Notes under the pieces: model-generated | Told to the model about the DNA's origin: nothing | The model's database searches: none | Seen by the model: only the letters and a program-made list of their open reading frames with translations | NCBI RefSeq assembly: GCF_900116625.1 | Contig: NZ_FPBE01000003.1 | Location: 217,319-281,318 of the forward strand | Direction: 5' to 3' | Length of the DNA stretch: 64,000 bases | Source: Idiomarina abyssalis | GTDB taxonomy: Bacteria; Pseudomonadota; Gammaproteobacteria; Enterobacterales; Alteromonadaceae | Shown: one piece after another, positions 1-8,766 of the stretch | Numbering within the stretch: the stretch's first letter is position 1 | Layout of the letters: each line of letters begins with the position of its first letter | Made by a program: the position numbers and the translations under genes

Positions 1-703
1 TTATAGCTTCTAAGTCATCATTCAGCCTGCCAAGGTTAACAACCTCGACGCCCATTTTCTCCAGCATAGCCAGTAACAGATAACGGTTGCTGTCAAAAAT
101 TTGCCCGCTTTTCAGCTTTCCGCCGGGGGCTACTAATTCATCACCGGTTGAGAACACCGCAATTTTCGGTCTACGGTAAACGGCCACTTCCTCAATACCC
201 AGCGATGCCAGCAAGCCAATATCAACCGGGCTTAAGCGTGTTCCCGTTGCTATCACTTCTTCACCCAGAGCAATATCGCTGCCCCGGCGGCGAATATTAT
301 CGCTTTCAGCGACATTCTGTAGCACGGTAATTTCACTTTTATCCTGATTAGCTTCAGTATTTTCCTGAATGATAACGGCGTCTACTGAATCAGGTATGGG
401 GGCACCGGTCATAATACGAACGCACCCGTTTTCAGGGATAGCATCGTTATAAGGGTGTCCCGCAGCGGCAACTCCGACAACTTTTAAGCGAGAACCTTTC
501 TTCGCTTCACTGCTGCGGACAGCGTATCCGTCCATGGCCGAATTATCATAACCGGGAACATCCAACGTTGAATTTACCGGCCGGTTGAGGATACGCCCCA
601 GCGCTTCCGATAATTCAACCGTCTCTTTGTCAGTTATGGTTGAAACGGTATTGAGCATGTTCTCTAGTGCCTGCTCAACAGGCATTAGTGACGGGTTACT
701 CAT
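1..703 (-). CDS. moeA: Molybdopterin molybdenumtransferase MoeA (3' end outside window)
   Basis: MoeA inserts molybdate into adenylylated molybdopterin, the last step of molybdenum cofactor synthesis in the cytoplasm. About 234 N-terminal residues are present out of roughly 400 in the family; the C-terminus lies beyond base 1. The N-terminal domain carries the family motif DVPGYDNSAMDGYAVR, followed by TGAPIP and the start of the MoCF-binding domain (FSTGDEL). It starts at the ATG at 703, only 2 bases after the narL stop, so it is the downstream gene of a narL-moeA operon. That placement fits a supply role for the molybdenum enzyme NarG encoded nearby. Identification is firm. Confidence 0.95.
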   Translation of the reverse strand, partial: MSNPSLMPVEQALENMLNTVSTITDKETVELSEALGRILNRPVNSTLDVPGYDNSAMDGYAVRSSEAKKGSRLKVVGVAAAGHPYNDAIPENGCVRIMTGAPIPDSVDAVIIQENTEANQDKSEITVLQNVAESDNIRRRGSDIALGEEVIATGTRLSPVDIGLLASLGIEEVAVYRRPKIAVFSTGDELVAPGGKLKSGQIFDSNRYLLLAMLEKMGVEVVNLGRLNDDLEAI

Positions 704-705
704 AC

Positions 706-1353
706 TTATTCACCTTGTTGATTAACCATCCAGACTGCGGCCTCAACACGAGAGCGCAAGCCCAGCTTTTTCAGTAAGTGTTTAACATGCACCTTAACGG
801 TACCATCGGATATGTCCAGCTCGCGGGCAATGACTTTGTTACTCATGCCTTTAGCAATTAAGCTTAGAATTTCATGCTCGCGGTTGGTTAAGGTACTCAA
901 TTGCGAAGTAGCAGACTGAGTTGGCTGGCGCAAAGCTGTAGCCAGTATTTCGGTGATGGCTTCGCTTAACACCATTTTTCCGGTCACTGCGCGGTGAATT
1001 TGTTCTAACAGAAGCTCGGGTTCCATATCTTTTAGCAAGTAACCGTCAGCGCCATTAGTAATAGCTGCCACCACGTCGTCGTCGGCGTCACTAACCGTGA
1101 GCATGATAATGCGCGATGTCACCCCGGAATCCCGAAGCTTTTTCAGGGTTTCTATGCCATCCATACCATGCATGTTGAGATCCAGAACAATCAGGTCGGG
1201 ATCGTGCTCAGCAGCTAACTCCAGTGCGTCCGGGCCGTTACTGGCTTCGGCGACAACAGTCATGTCGTCTTCCATGGCAATCAGCTGTTTTAGTCCTTTT
1301 CGCAGTAGTGGATGATCGTCCACTAACATAATGCTGGCTGCTTCGGTTGTCAT
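706..1353 (-). CDS. narL: Nitrate/nitrite response regulator NarL
   Basis: Two-component response regulator of 215 residues. Residues 1-125 form a receiver domain with the acidic pair D12-D13 and the phospho-acceptor D58 (VLDLNMHGMDG). Residues about 150-210 are a LuxR/NarL helix-turn-helix (LTNREHEILSLIAKG, then the ISDGTVKVHVKHLLKKL recognition region). It would be phosphorylated by NarX, encoded at 2917-4725 on the same strand, and bind TACYNMT heptamers such as those found in this window. A purine-rich ribosome site (GGGAG) precedes the ATG. The narK-like gene sits between narL and narX on the opposite strand, so the pair is not co-transcribed in the usual narXL order. Confidence 0.93.
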   Translation of the reverse strand: MTTEAASIMLVDDHPLLRKGLKQLIAMEDDMTVVAEASNGPDALELAAEHDPDLIVLDLNMHGMDGIETLKKLRDSGVTSRIIMLTVSDADDDVVAAITNGADGYLLKDMEPELLLEQIHRAVTGKMVLSEAITEILATALRQPTQSATSQLSTLTNREHEILSLIAKGMSNKVIARELDISDGTVKVHVKHLLKKLGLRSRVEAAVWMVNQQGE

Positions 1354-1450
1354 AGTCTTCTCCCTTGTGTACTTAACTCAGTTAGTTTGACATAGCTGGT
1401 GGTTAAATTCACCGCACATAGCCAGAACTTACACTTTTGAATAACGTTTT

Positions 1451-1466
1451 TACCCATAATTAGGTA
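1451..1466. promoter_or_regulatory. NarL-type 7-2-7 inverted repeat
   Basis: TACCCAT-AA-TTAGGTA is a 7-2-7 arrangement of two NarL heptamers, in the divergent region between narL and the NarK-like gene. A further TACCCCAT follows at about 1473. It could serve either gene. Assignment rests on match to the enterobacterial NarL consensus only. Confidence 0.55.
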
Positions 1467-1575
1467 AAGCATTACCCCATAATAACCCTAAAAGTAACTC
1501 TTGATGTGAGTTGTATCTAACCGGCCTTAGTAGCAAAGTCTTTAATCATAAAATAAAACGAATAACTGCGACGAT

Positions 1576-2907
1576 ATGGATAAAGCTTCGGCGACAAATA
1601 CACTCAGCGACGTGCAGGGAAACCTCGGTTCTCACGCGGTTTTGCGCTGGCTAACGCTCAGTGTATTGTTACTTGGCGTTACCTTTTGGGCAAGCTGGAG
1701 TGTTATTGTCGTTCTGTTGGCAAAATCCAATGCCAACTTAACGCCCAGTCAGCTTATGTCATTAGTCGCTATAGCGGGTGCCAGTGGCGCTCTGTCCCGA
1801 CTACTAGGTACTTTGGTTGTTAACCAGCTCGGGCGCTGGATGCCAGCTGTTATTGCAACCATTATGTTGCTGGTCAGTATTGATAGTTTTGTGCAGTTTT
1901 CAGATACGAACATTACTTATCCGGTGCTTGCATTATTAGCTGCGCTATCGGGTATTGGTTGCACGATGTTTGCGCCGGCATTTGATCTAACCCGCCAATA
2001 TAAAGGCTCTTTGAATTTACCGTTGTCTATGAGTGTGGTTATTGGTATGACCATATTCTCTTTATTTCTGGCGCAGTTGGCGGTGCCGTTACTGGCAACC
2101 TGGCAGCCTGACGGAATGGAATCTTCTTTAGTACTGCAACGCAGTAGCGGGAACTTTTTCGCGCGTGTTGATGCCGGTGAGCCTATTCTGTTAAACAGTT
2201 TCAGTTGTGTCTGGGCTGTTTTATTCACTTTTACCGCTATTGTGAGTGTTGGTGCTGCATTATTTGTCCCGAAAAAGCAGTCGTTGCCTAAGGTAACCAT
2301 ACGAAAGCTTCTTACCCAAAACGGTCATGTCTGGTACTGCAGTATTCTCTATAACATGACTTTTGGCAGTTTTATTGGTTTTGCCATGGCGTTGCCATTG
2401 TTGCTTGAGTTTGTATTTGGTTACAGCACGTTAATTCTGGTCTGGATGGGACCTTTTGTCGCTTTACTGGCCCGACCTTTTGGCCGTTGGTTGGCCGGAA
2501 TTTTTGGTGGTGCTCTGGTAACACAAATCAGTTTATTGTTAATGATGGTTTTTGGTGCGGTAGCCGGGCGTTATATGTATTTTGCTCAGCACGGTCCAAC
2601 AGAAATTTATTTTGAACCCTTTTTTATCAGTATGCTGGGTCTGATTTTTACCAGTGCCTTAGGGAACGGGTCGGTAGTGGTGACTATGAGAAAGGTGTTT
2701 CCACGAACCTACACTCATAGAGTATTAATTTGGGCGGGTACCATCGCAATGTTGGGGGCGGTCTATTTGCCACTGCGCTTTGCCTGGGCGCTAAAATCGC
2801 AAAGCACCGATACCGTTTACATCGATTTTATTGTGTTCTACGTGATTGGTTTACTGCTGAACGGTTTTATCTACTTGCGCCGGCACGGCCAGTTCTATAA
2901 CCCCTAG
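1576..2907 (+). CDS. Divergent NarK-like major facilitator protein
   Basis: A 443-residue membrane protein with about 12 hydrophobic segments, related to the nitrate/nitrite porter family and best aligned with the second half of the NarK fusion at 25364-28033 (shared GSFIGFA and GPxVxLLARP stretches). The two arginines expected to line the substrate path are kept (ALSRLLG near the N-terminus, LLARPFG in the C-terminal half). The glycine-rich nitrate signature in TM5, GxGGGNF-like in true NarK, reads GIGCTMFAP here, and the following GNxG is absent. It lies between narL and narX on the opposite strand. It may be a transporter with altered substrate or a nitrate-sensing relative. The start ATG has only a weak ribosome site. 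Confidence 0.75.
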   Translation: MDKASATNTLSDVQGNLGSHAVLRWLTLSVLLLGVTFWASWSVIVVLLAKSNANLTPSQLMSLVAIAGASGALSRLLGTLVVNQLGRWMPAVIATIMLLVSIDSFVQFSDTNITYPVLALLAALSGIGCTMFAPAFDLTRQYKGSLNLPLSMSVVIGMTIFSLFLAQLAVPLLATWQPDGMESSLVLQRSSGNFFARVDAGEPILLNSFSCVWAVLFTFTAIVSVGAALFVPKKQSLPKVTIRKLLTQNGHVWYCSILYNMTFGSFIGFAMALPLLLEFVFGYSTLILVWMGPFVALLARPFGRWLAGIFGGALVTQISLLLMMVFGAVAGRYMYFAQHGPTEIYFEPFFISMLGLIFTSALGNGSVVVTMRKVFPRTYTHRVLIWAGTIAMLGAVYLPLRFAWALKSQSTDTVYIDFIVFYVIGLLLNGFIYLRRHGQFYNP

Positions 2908-2916
2908 GCAGACCGG

Positions 2917-4725
2917 TTATTGCAACAGGTAGTCCGGGGTAAAGGAAAAGAGCACTTCTGTGCCTCCTGCAGCAAGCCGCGACATATTAATTTCACCACC
3001 TAAGTTACGGCTGCGCTCCTGCATAATGGCCAGTCCATAATGGTTAACCTTCTCTGCATTTTCCGGTAAACCGACACCGTCATCAGTAATTCTGAGTTCC
3101 ACATCCTGCCCGCCGGGTTGCGAAAGGCTGATGTGAACCTGAGTTCCCTGGCTGTGGTTGACCGCGTTTTGGCTGGCTTCACGAATAATCTGCAGCAAAT
3201 GAATTTCTTCATGCGGAGCCAGCGGTATGTTATTCAGACGGTAGTCCAGATTAATGGCCATGTCGCTTTGCTCAGTTAATTGCTTAACCGTAGTTTGCAG
3301 TGCGTTATAAAGGCCGGAACCGTCTACTTTCAGGCGGAAGGTAGTCAGTAGTTCACGCAGTTGACGATAGGCTGAATTTAAACCTTCACGAAGTTCGCTA
3401 CTGACATCGTCAATAGTTGCGCGGTCGTTCTTTTCAATGCCTTTGTGCAAACGTGTCACCTGTATTTTGAGGTAGGACAGCGCTTGTGCCAGAGAGTCAT
3501 GCAATTCACGGGCAATAACGGTACGCTCGTGCATCAGAGCCAGTCTGCGTACTTGCTCTTCTTCAGACTTGAGGCTTTGTGATAAGGCCAGTTGATCGGC
3601 GGTTGAACTCATCAGTTGTTGCTGCCAGGTAGCCAGCGGCTGGTTTTGCTCGCAACGTACAATGAGTACGCCGTAATTTTGATCTTCTCTTTTTAAAACA
3701 AAACGATAAACGAGTTTGTCCTGCATAACTGATGCGCCTGGTCCCGCCTTAATACAGGTAGCACAATCGTTGGAATCACAAGGGTCATGTGAATTCGGAC
3801 GAGGTTGTAACTGTAGGAATGGGCGGCTGCCTTCCTCGGTTAAAAGACAAAGTTCTATGTCTTCCACTTCGCCAACTTCATAGAGCTTTTCTACAACTTG
3901 CTGATAGTTGTTGTAGTCGTAGCTGTGAACAATGATAGAGCGGGCGGTATCGTACAGAAAGGATAAAACTTTGTTCTTACGCGACAGTTCCTGGGTTTGT
4001 TGCTCCACCCGGCGCTCAAGACCGCCGTAAAAATAACTGACGGTTTCTGACATTTTATTCATGGTGCGTGAAAGCTGACCAATTTCATCTTCGTTATTGA
4101 GCTTAGATTTAGCGGTGAAGTCGCCTTGGCCTAAACGCTTAGAGACCGACAATAAATGCATGAGCGGCTGATCAATTTTGCGTTTTAGCACTGTCAGCAG
4201 AAAGAAAAAGATAGCAACAATGACGAAGGACGCCAGGGCCAGAGCACTGCGGACCGTCTCCATGCGGTGCTCTGAATGTTCCTGCAGTTGACCTACCAGA
4301 GTATCCAGTTGGTTAACGTAGTTATCGATGGCTTCATTTTGCTCTTGAGAGAAACTGACAAAGCCCTGTTCGGCAATACCCGTTTGAACACGCTCCCACT
4401 CTGTCCGGGCTTCCTCGGCCAACTGTTGAATGCTGCCACCAGCCTTAACGAAATGGCGATTAAGCAGAGGTTTTTCCCACAAGGTTCCAATGTCCTGAGC
4501 TGTTTGATTTGCCTGCTGGGTTTCACCGTTAGATAACTGAAACGCAAACTTATAGGCTTTCATGCGGTGCGAGCCGGCTACGTTGATAAGCTCAGCATCT
4601 TGTTCGGACTTCTCTAAAAGCCAAAATGCCGATAAAGAGGAGGCGCTGGCCACGATCACGATAAGCGCAAGCGAAATTCTAAAAACATTAATAATAGATG
4701 CGTTGCGTATCATTCCGGACCACAT
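2917..4725 (-). CDS. narX: Nitrate/nitrite sensor histidine kinase NarX
   Basis: Membrane sensor kinase of about 600 residues. Order of domains: TM1 (about 13-35), periplasmic four-helix sensor with the P-box (DAELINVAGSHRMKAY), TM2 (about 163-182), HAMP, a central cysteine module (CDSNDCATC), then HisKA_3 with the phospho-histidine in ARELHDSLAQ (about residue 409) and a HATPase domain (DDGVGLP). It senses periplasmic nitrate or nitrite and phosphorylates NarL. The ATG at 4725 has no ribosome site; an in-frame ATG at 4713 (MIRNAS) is an equally likely start. It is divergent from narG, with a shared 300-base control region. Confidence 0.92.
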   Translation of the reverse strand: MWSGMIRNASIINVFRISLALIVIVASASSLSAFWLLEKSEQDAELINVAGSHRMKAYKFAFQLSNGETQQANQTAQDIGTLWEKPLLNRHFVKAGGSIQQLAEEARTEWERVQTGIAEQGFVSFSQEQNEAIDNYVNQLDTLVGQLQEHSEHRMETVRSALALASFVIVAIFFFLLTVLKRKIDQPLMHLLSVSKRLGQGDFTAKSKLNNEDEIGQLSRTMNKMSETVSYFYGGLERRVEQQTQELSRKNKVLSFLYDTARSIIVHSYDYNNYQQVVEKLYEVGEVEDIELCLLTEEGSRPFLQLQPRPNSHDPCDSNDCATCIKAGPGASVMQDKLVYRFVLKREDQNYGVLIVRCEQNQPLATWQQQLMSSTADQLALSQSLKSEEEQVRRLALMHERTVIARELHDSLAQALSYLKIQVTRLHKGIEKNDRATIDDVSSELREGLNSAYRQLRELLTTFRLKVDGSGLYNALQTTVKQLTEQSDMAINLDYRLNNIPLAPHEEIHLLQIIREASQNAVNHSQGTQVHISLSQPGGQDVELRITDDGVGLPENAEKVNHYGLAIMQERSRNLGGEINMSRLAAGGTEVLFSFTPDYLLQ

Positions 4726-4890
4726 TCAGAGTAAAAATTCAGCTACATGATATAGCATTTCCAAAGGGGGAGACAACAACCGATAACTTTGGGCTACCTC
4801 TTTTTTACCACCTTTAGGGCTAATTAATAATCACTCTCAATTAGAACGAGAAAACTTCTTAAAAATCAGTCTATGCGAGCTAAACTCATA

Positions 4891-4906
4891 TACCACCTTA
4901 GTGGTA
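4891..4906. promoter_or_regulatory. NarL-type 7-2-7 site upstream of narG
   Basis: TACCACC-TT-AGTGGTA is an inverted heptamer pair located 120 bases before the narG start and just upstream of an FNR-like box. The remaining narX-narG intergenic sequence shows another half-site (TACCACC at 4806) and no gene. Confidence 0.65.
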
Positions 4907-4910
4907 GTTT

Positions 4911-4924
4911 TTAATGTATATCAA
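4911..4924 (+). promoter_or_regulatory. FNR-like box upstream of narG
   Basis: TTAAT-GTAT-ATCAA matches the FNR consensus TTGAT-N4-ATCAA at 9 of 10 fixed positions. It lies 5 bases downstream of the NarL repeat, so both regulators could act together on narG. I cannot place a convincing -10 hexamer. Confidence 0.6.
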
Positions 4925-5026
4925 TGAGTTATCTGATTTTTTGAACTGGCAAGTCGACTCAGGATCACGCACACTTCTCCCACATATCTATTTAGTTACT
5001 GTTAGACGTGGACTGGGAGTCTAATT

Positions 5027-8000
5027 ATGAGTCGTCTGCTTGAAAAACTGCGTTTCTTTAAAACGCAAAAGCAACCATTTTCGGATGGACATGGTGTTAC
5101 TACCGATGAAGACAGAACGTGGGAAAAAGGGTATCGCCAGCGCTGGCAGCACGATAAAGTCGTGCGTTCAACGCACGGTGTGAACTGTACCGGTTCCTGC
5201 AGCTGGAAAATTTACGTTAAAGATGGACTGGTTACCTGGGAAACCCAGCAAACTGATTACCCTCGGACACGTCCTGATTTACCAAACCATGAACCGCGTG
5301 GCTGCCCAAGGGGCGCCAGCTATTCCTGGTATATCTACAGCGCTAACCGCCTGAAGTACCCTAAAGTACGCCAGCAGTTAATGACGCTGTGGCGCGAAGC
5401 CAAGGAACAGCATAAAGACCCGGTGAAAGCCTGGGAATCAATTGTGACTGATCCTAAAAAAGCGAAAAGCTATAAAGAAGCGCGCGGCATGGGCGGCTTT
5501 ATCCGTGCAGACTGGAAAGAAGTGAACGAAATTATCGCCGCTTCCAACGTTTACACCGCGAAGGAATATGGCCCTGACCGTATTAGTGGCTTTTCACCCA
5601 TTCCTGCGATGTCGATGGTGTCATACGCCGCTGGCGCCCGTTACCTGTCCTTAATTGGCGCAAACTGCCTGAGCTTCTACGACTGGTACTGTGACTTGCC
5701 TCCATCATCACCACAGGTATGGGGCGAGCAAACAGACGTACCGGAGTCAGCCGACTGGTATAACTCCAACTACATCATTGCCTGGGGTTCTAACGTACCG
5801 CAAACACGTACTCCAGATGCTCACTTCTTTACCGAAGTGCGTTACAAAGGGACGAAAACCTGCGTTATTACTCCGGATTACTCCGAAGCCTCTAAGTTTG
5901 GTGATACCTGGTTAGCGCCACGTCAGGGTACTGACTCGGCTCTGGCTATGGCATTTGGCCACGTTATTCTGAAAGAATTCTACGTCAACAAACAAAGCCA
6001 GTACTTCCACGACTATGTCACTCGTTATACCGACATGCCAATGCTGGTTATGCTGGAGCCGGGTGAAAAAGTACTGAATCAGGGCCGTTTCTTACGCGCT
6101 GCCGATTTGGTGGACAACCTGGGTGAAGAGAATAATCCAGACTGGAAAACCATTGCAATTAATGAAAAAAATAACAGCCTGACCAGCCCGAACGGCTCTA
6201 TTGGTTATCGCTGGGGACAATCCGGCAAGTGGAACCTGGAACAGAAAGATAAAGATGGCGATGTCGAGCTGCAACTGTCGCTTAAAGACAACAACGACGA
6301 AATTGTTGAAGTAGGCTTCCCTTACTTTGGTAGTGCTCCACACGAATACGAGTACTTCCAGCACACTGAGCACGACGAAATTCAGATTCGCAAAGTTCCG
6401 GCTAAGAAAGTCGAATTAGCGAACGGCGAAACGGCTTATGTGGCCACCGTTTTTGACTTAATGCTGGCGCAGTATGGCGTCGACAACGGCGTTAACGATG
6501 AAAACCGTGCTAAAGACTACAACGACGATGTGCCTTACACGCCTGCATGGCAGGAACACATTACCGGTGTAAAACCTGCGGATGTGATTCGTGTTGCAAC
6601 TGAGTTTGGTCGTAATGCCGACAAGACCAAAGGTCGTTCCATGATCATCGTTGGCGCTGGTGTTAACCACTGGTACCACATGGACATGAGTTATCGCGGC
6701 ATGATCAACATGCTGATGATGTGTGGCTGTATTGGTCAGTCCGGTGGTGGCTGGGCCCACTACGTTGGGCAGGAAAAACTGCGTCCGCAGACTGGCTGGA
6801 CTCCTTTAGCCTTTGGTCTGGACTGGCAGCGTCCGCCACGTCATATGAATGGTACTTCGTTCTTCTACAACCATTCCGACCAGTGGCGCTACGAAAAGCT
6901 GGATATGAGCGAAATTGTCTCGCCATTGGCAAACAAAGATAAATGGCAGAGCACGATTTTGGATTACAACACGCGTGCTGAGCGTATGGGCTGGTTACCG
7001 TCCGCACCGCAGTTGGGTCAGAACCCATTGCGCGTTGTTGAAGCTGCTAAAGCTGCCGGTAAGGATGTTAAAGAGTATTTGGTTGAGCAGCTAAAAAGCG
7101 GTGATATTCGCTTTGCCTGTGAGCAGCCGGATGACCCTAAAAACTTCCCACGCAATATGTTCATCTGGCGTTCGAACCTGCTGGGTTCCTCAGGTAAAGG
7201 TCACGAATACATGCTGAAGCACCTGTTGGGTACTAAGCATGGACTGCTAGGTAAGGACCTGGGCGACTTTGGCGGTAAAAAACCAGAAGACGTGGAATGG
7301 GTTGATGAGGCGCCGGAAGGCAAGATTGACCTGCTGACCACACTGGATTTCCGTATGTCGACGACTTGTCTGTATTCAGACATCGTTTTGCCGACCGCTA
7401 CCTGGTATGAAAAAGACGATATGAATACTTCGGATATGCATCCGTTTATTCACCCGTTAACAGCAGCCGTTGACCCGGTTTGGGAAGCGCGCAGTGACTG
7501 GGATATCTTCAAAGGTATAGCGAAAGAGTTCTCCCGTGCAAGTGAAGGGCACCTGGGTGTTGAACAAGACGTGGTTACCGTACCACTGCAGCACGACTCC
7601 CCCGGAGAGCTGGCACAGCCATACGGTGGTAAAGCCTGGTGGAAAGGCGAGTGTGAAGCTATTCCGGGCAAGACTATGCCGAACATTACCGTGGTTGAGC
7701 GTGACTACCCGAATACCTACAACCGCTTCACTTCGCTTGGTCCATTAATGGATGAGCTGGGTAACGGCGGTAAGGGTATCAACTGGGATACCAAGGAAGA
7801 GGTTGAATTCCTCGGTAAGTTAAACCGCAAGCACGTTGAAGAAGGCATTAACAAAGGACGTCCTAAGATTGAGTCAGCCATAGATGCCTGTGAAGTTATT
7901 TTGTCACTGGCACCGGAAACTAACGGTCATGTTGCCGTTAAAGCCTGGGCTGCGCTGGGTAAACTGACGGGTCGCGAGCATACCCATTTGGCGAAGCCGA

Positions 8001-8746
8001 AAGAGGAAGAGAAAATCCGCTTCCGCGATATCGTTGCGCAACCGCGTAAGATCATTTCTTCGCCAACCTGGTCAGGTCTGGAAGATGAGCACGTGTCTTA
8101 CAACGCAGGTTACACCAACGTTCATGAGCTGATTCCATGGCGCACCATTACCGGTCGTCAGCAGTTCTATCAGGACCATGAATGGATGCGTGACTTTGGC
8201 GAAACCTTATGTGCCTATAAGCCGCCAATTAACCTGAAGACCGTTGCGCCGGTACTGAACAAACGTCAGAACGGTAACAAAGAGATTGTACTGAACTGGA
8301 TCACACCGCACCAGAAGTGGGGTATCCACAGTACCTACTCCGACAACCTGTTAATGCAGACCCTGTCGCGTGGCGGACCTATTGTTTGGCTTAGCGAAGT
8401 TGACGCAAAAGCGGCCGGCATTGAAGACAACGACTGGCTGGACATTTTCAACGTCAACGGTGCGATTTGTGCTCGTGCGGTGGTGTCACAGCGAGTACCG
8501 GAAGGTATGAGCATGATGTATCACGCTCAGGAACGTATTTTGAACATGCCGGGCTCTGAGTTAACCGGTACCCGTGGTGGTATCCACAACTCAGTAACGC
8601 GTGTGGTTATGAAGCCGACTCATATGATCGGCGGCTACGCACAACAAGCCTATGGCTTTAACTATTACGGGACAGTTGGCTGTAACCGCGATGAATTCGT
8701 GGTGGTCCGCAAGATGGACAAAGTCGACTTCCTGGACACTGAATAA
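5027..8746 (+). CDS. narG: Respiratory nitrate reductase alpha subunit NarG
   Basis: Catalytic subunit of membrane-bound cytoplasm-facing nitrate reductase, which reduces nitrate to nitrite with electrons from quinol. At 1239 residues it is close to full length. The FS0 cluster ligands are visible as H50, C54 and C58 (HGVNCTGSC) and the cysteine in HEPRGCPRGASY. The molybdenum ligand aspartate is D219 in SFYDWYCDLPP. The protein carries bis-MGD and one [4Fe-4S] cluster and pairs with NarH. It is first in narGHJI-ppiC. The start ATG is preceded by GGGAG. No twin-arginine motif of the periplasmic or archaeal type is evident. Confidence 0.98.
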   Translation: MSRLLEKLRFFKTQKQPFSDGHGVTTDEDRTWEKGYRQRWQHDKVVRSTHGVNCTGSCSWKIYVKDGLVTWETQQTDYPRTRPDLPNHEPRGCPRGASYSWYIYSANRLKYPKVRQQLMTLWREAKEQHKDPVKAWESIVTDPKKAKSYKEARGMGGFIRADWKEVNEIIAASNVYTAKEYGPDRISGFSPIPAMSMVSYAAGARYLSLIGANCLSFYDWYCDLPPSSPQVWGEQTDVPESADWYNSNYIIAWGSNVPQTRTPDAHFFTEVRYKGTKTCVITPDYSEASKFGDTWLAPRQGTDSALAMAFGHVILKEFYVNKQSQYFHDYVTRYTDMPMLVMLEPGEKVLNQGRFLRAADLVDNLGEENNPDWKTIAINEKNNSLTSPNGSIGYRWGQSGKWNLEQKDKDGDVELQLSLKDNNDEIVEVGFPYFGSAPHEYEYFQHTEHDEIQIRKVPAKKVELANGETAYVATVFDLMLAQYGVDNGVNDENRAKDYNDDVPYTPAWQEHITGVKPADVIRVATEFGRNADKTKGRSMIIVGAGVNHWYHMDMSYRGMINMLMMCGCIGQSGGGWAHYVGQEKLRPQTGWTPLAFGLDWQRPPRHMNGTSFFYNHSDQWRYEKLDMSEIVSPLANKDKWQSTILDYNTRAERMGWLPSAPQLGQNPLRVVEAAKAAGKDVKEYLVEQLKSGDIRFACEQPDDPKNFPRNMFIWRSNLLGSSGKGHEYMLKHLLGTKHGLLGKDLGDFGGKKPEDVEWVDEAPEGKIDLLTTLDFRMSTTCLYSDIVLPTATWYEKDDMNTSDMHPFIHPLTAAVDPVWEARSDWDIFKGIAKEFSRASEGHLGVEQDVVTVPLQHDSPGELAQPYGGKAWWKGECEAIPGKTMPNITVVERDYPNTYNRFTSLGPLMDELGNGGKGINWDTKEEVEFLGKLNRKHVEEGINKGRPKIESAIDACEVILSLAPETNGHVAVKAWAALGKLTGREHTHLAKPKEEEKIRFRDIVAQPRKIISSPTWSGLEDEHVSYNAGYTNVHELIPWRTITGRQQFYQDHEWMRDFGETLCAYKPPINLKTVAPVLNKRQNGNKEIVLNWITPHQKWGIHSTYSDNLLMQTLSRGGPIVWLSEVDAKAAGIEDNDWLDIFNVNGAICARAVVSQRVPEGMSMMYHAQERILNMPGSELTGTRGGIHNSVTRVVMKPTHMIGGYAQQAYGFNYYGTVGCNRDEFVVVRKMDKVDFLDTE

Positions 8747-8766
8747 TTCGGAGTGGGGACAACACG

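Noticed and set aside
1501..1520. TTGAT...ATCTAA near the NarK-like start as an FNR box
   Set aside because: The gap between half-sites is too long for FNR and the right half is poor.
4741..4790. Terminator-like or coding sequence between narX and narG
   Set aside because: No stable stem with a T run and no frame with a ribosome site was found.
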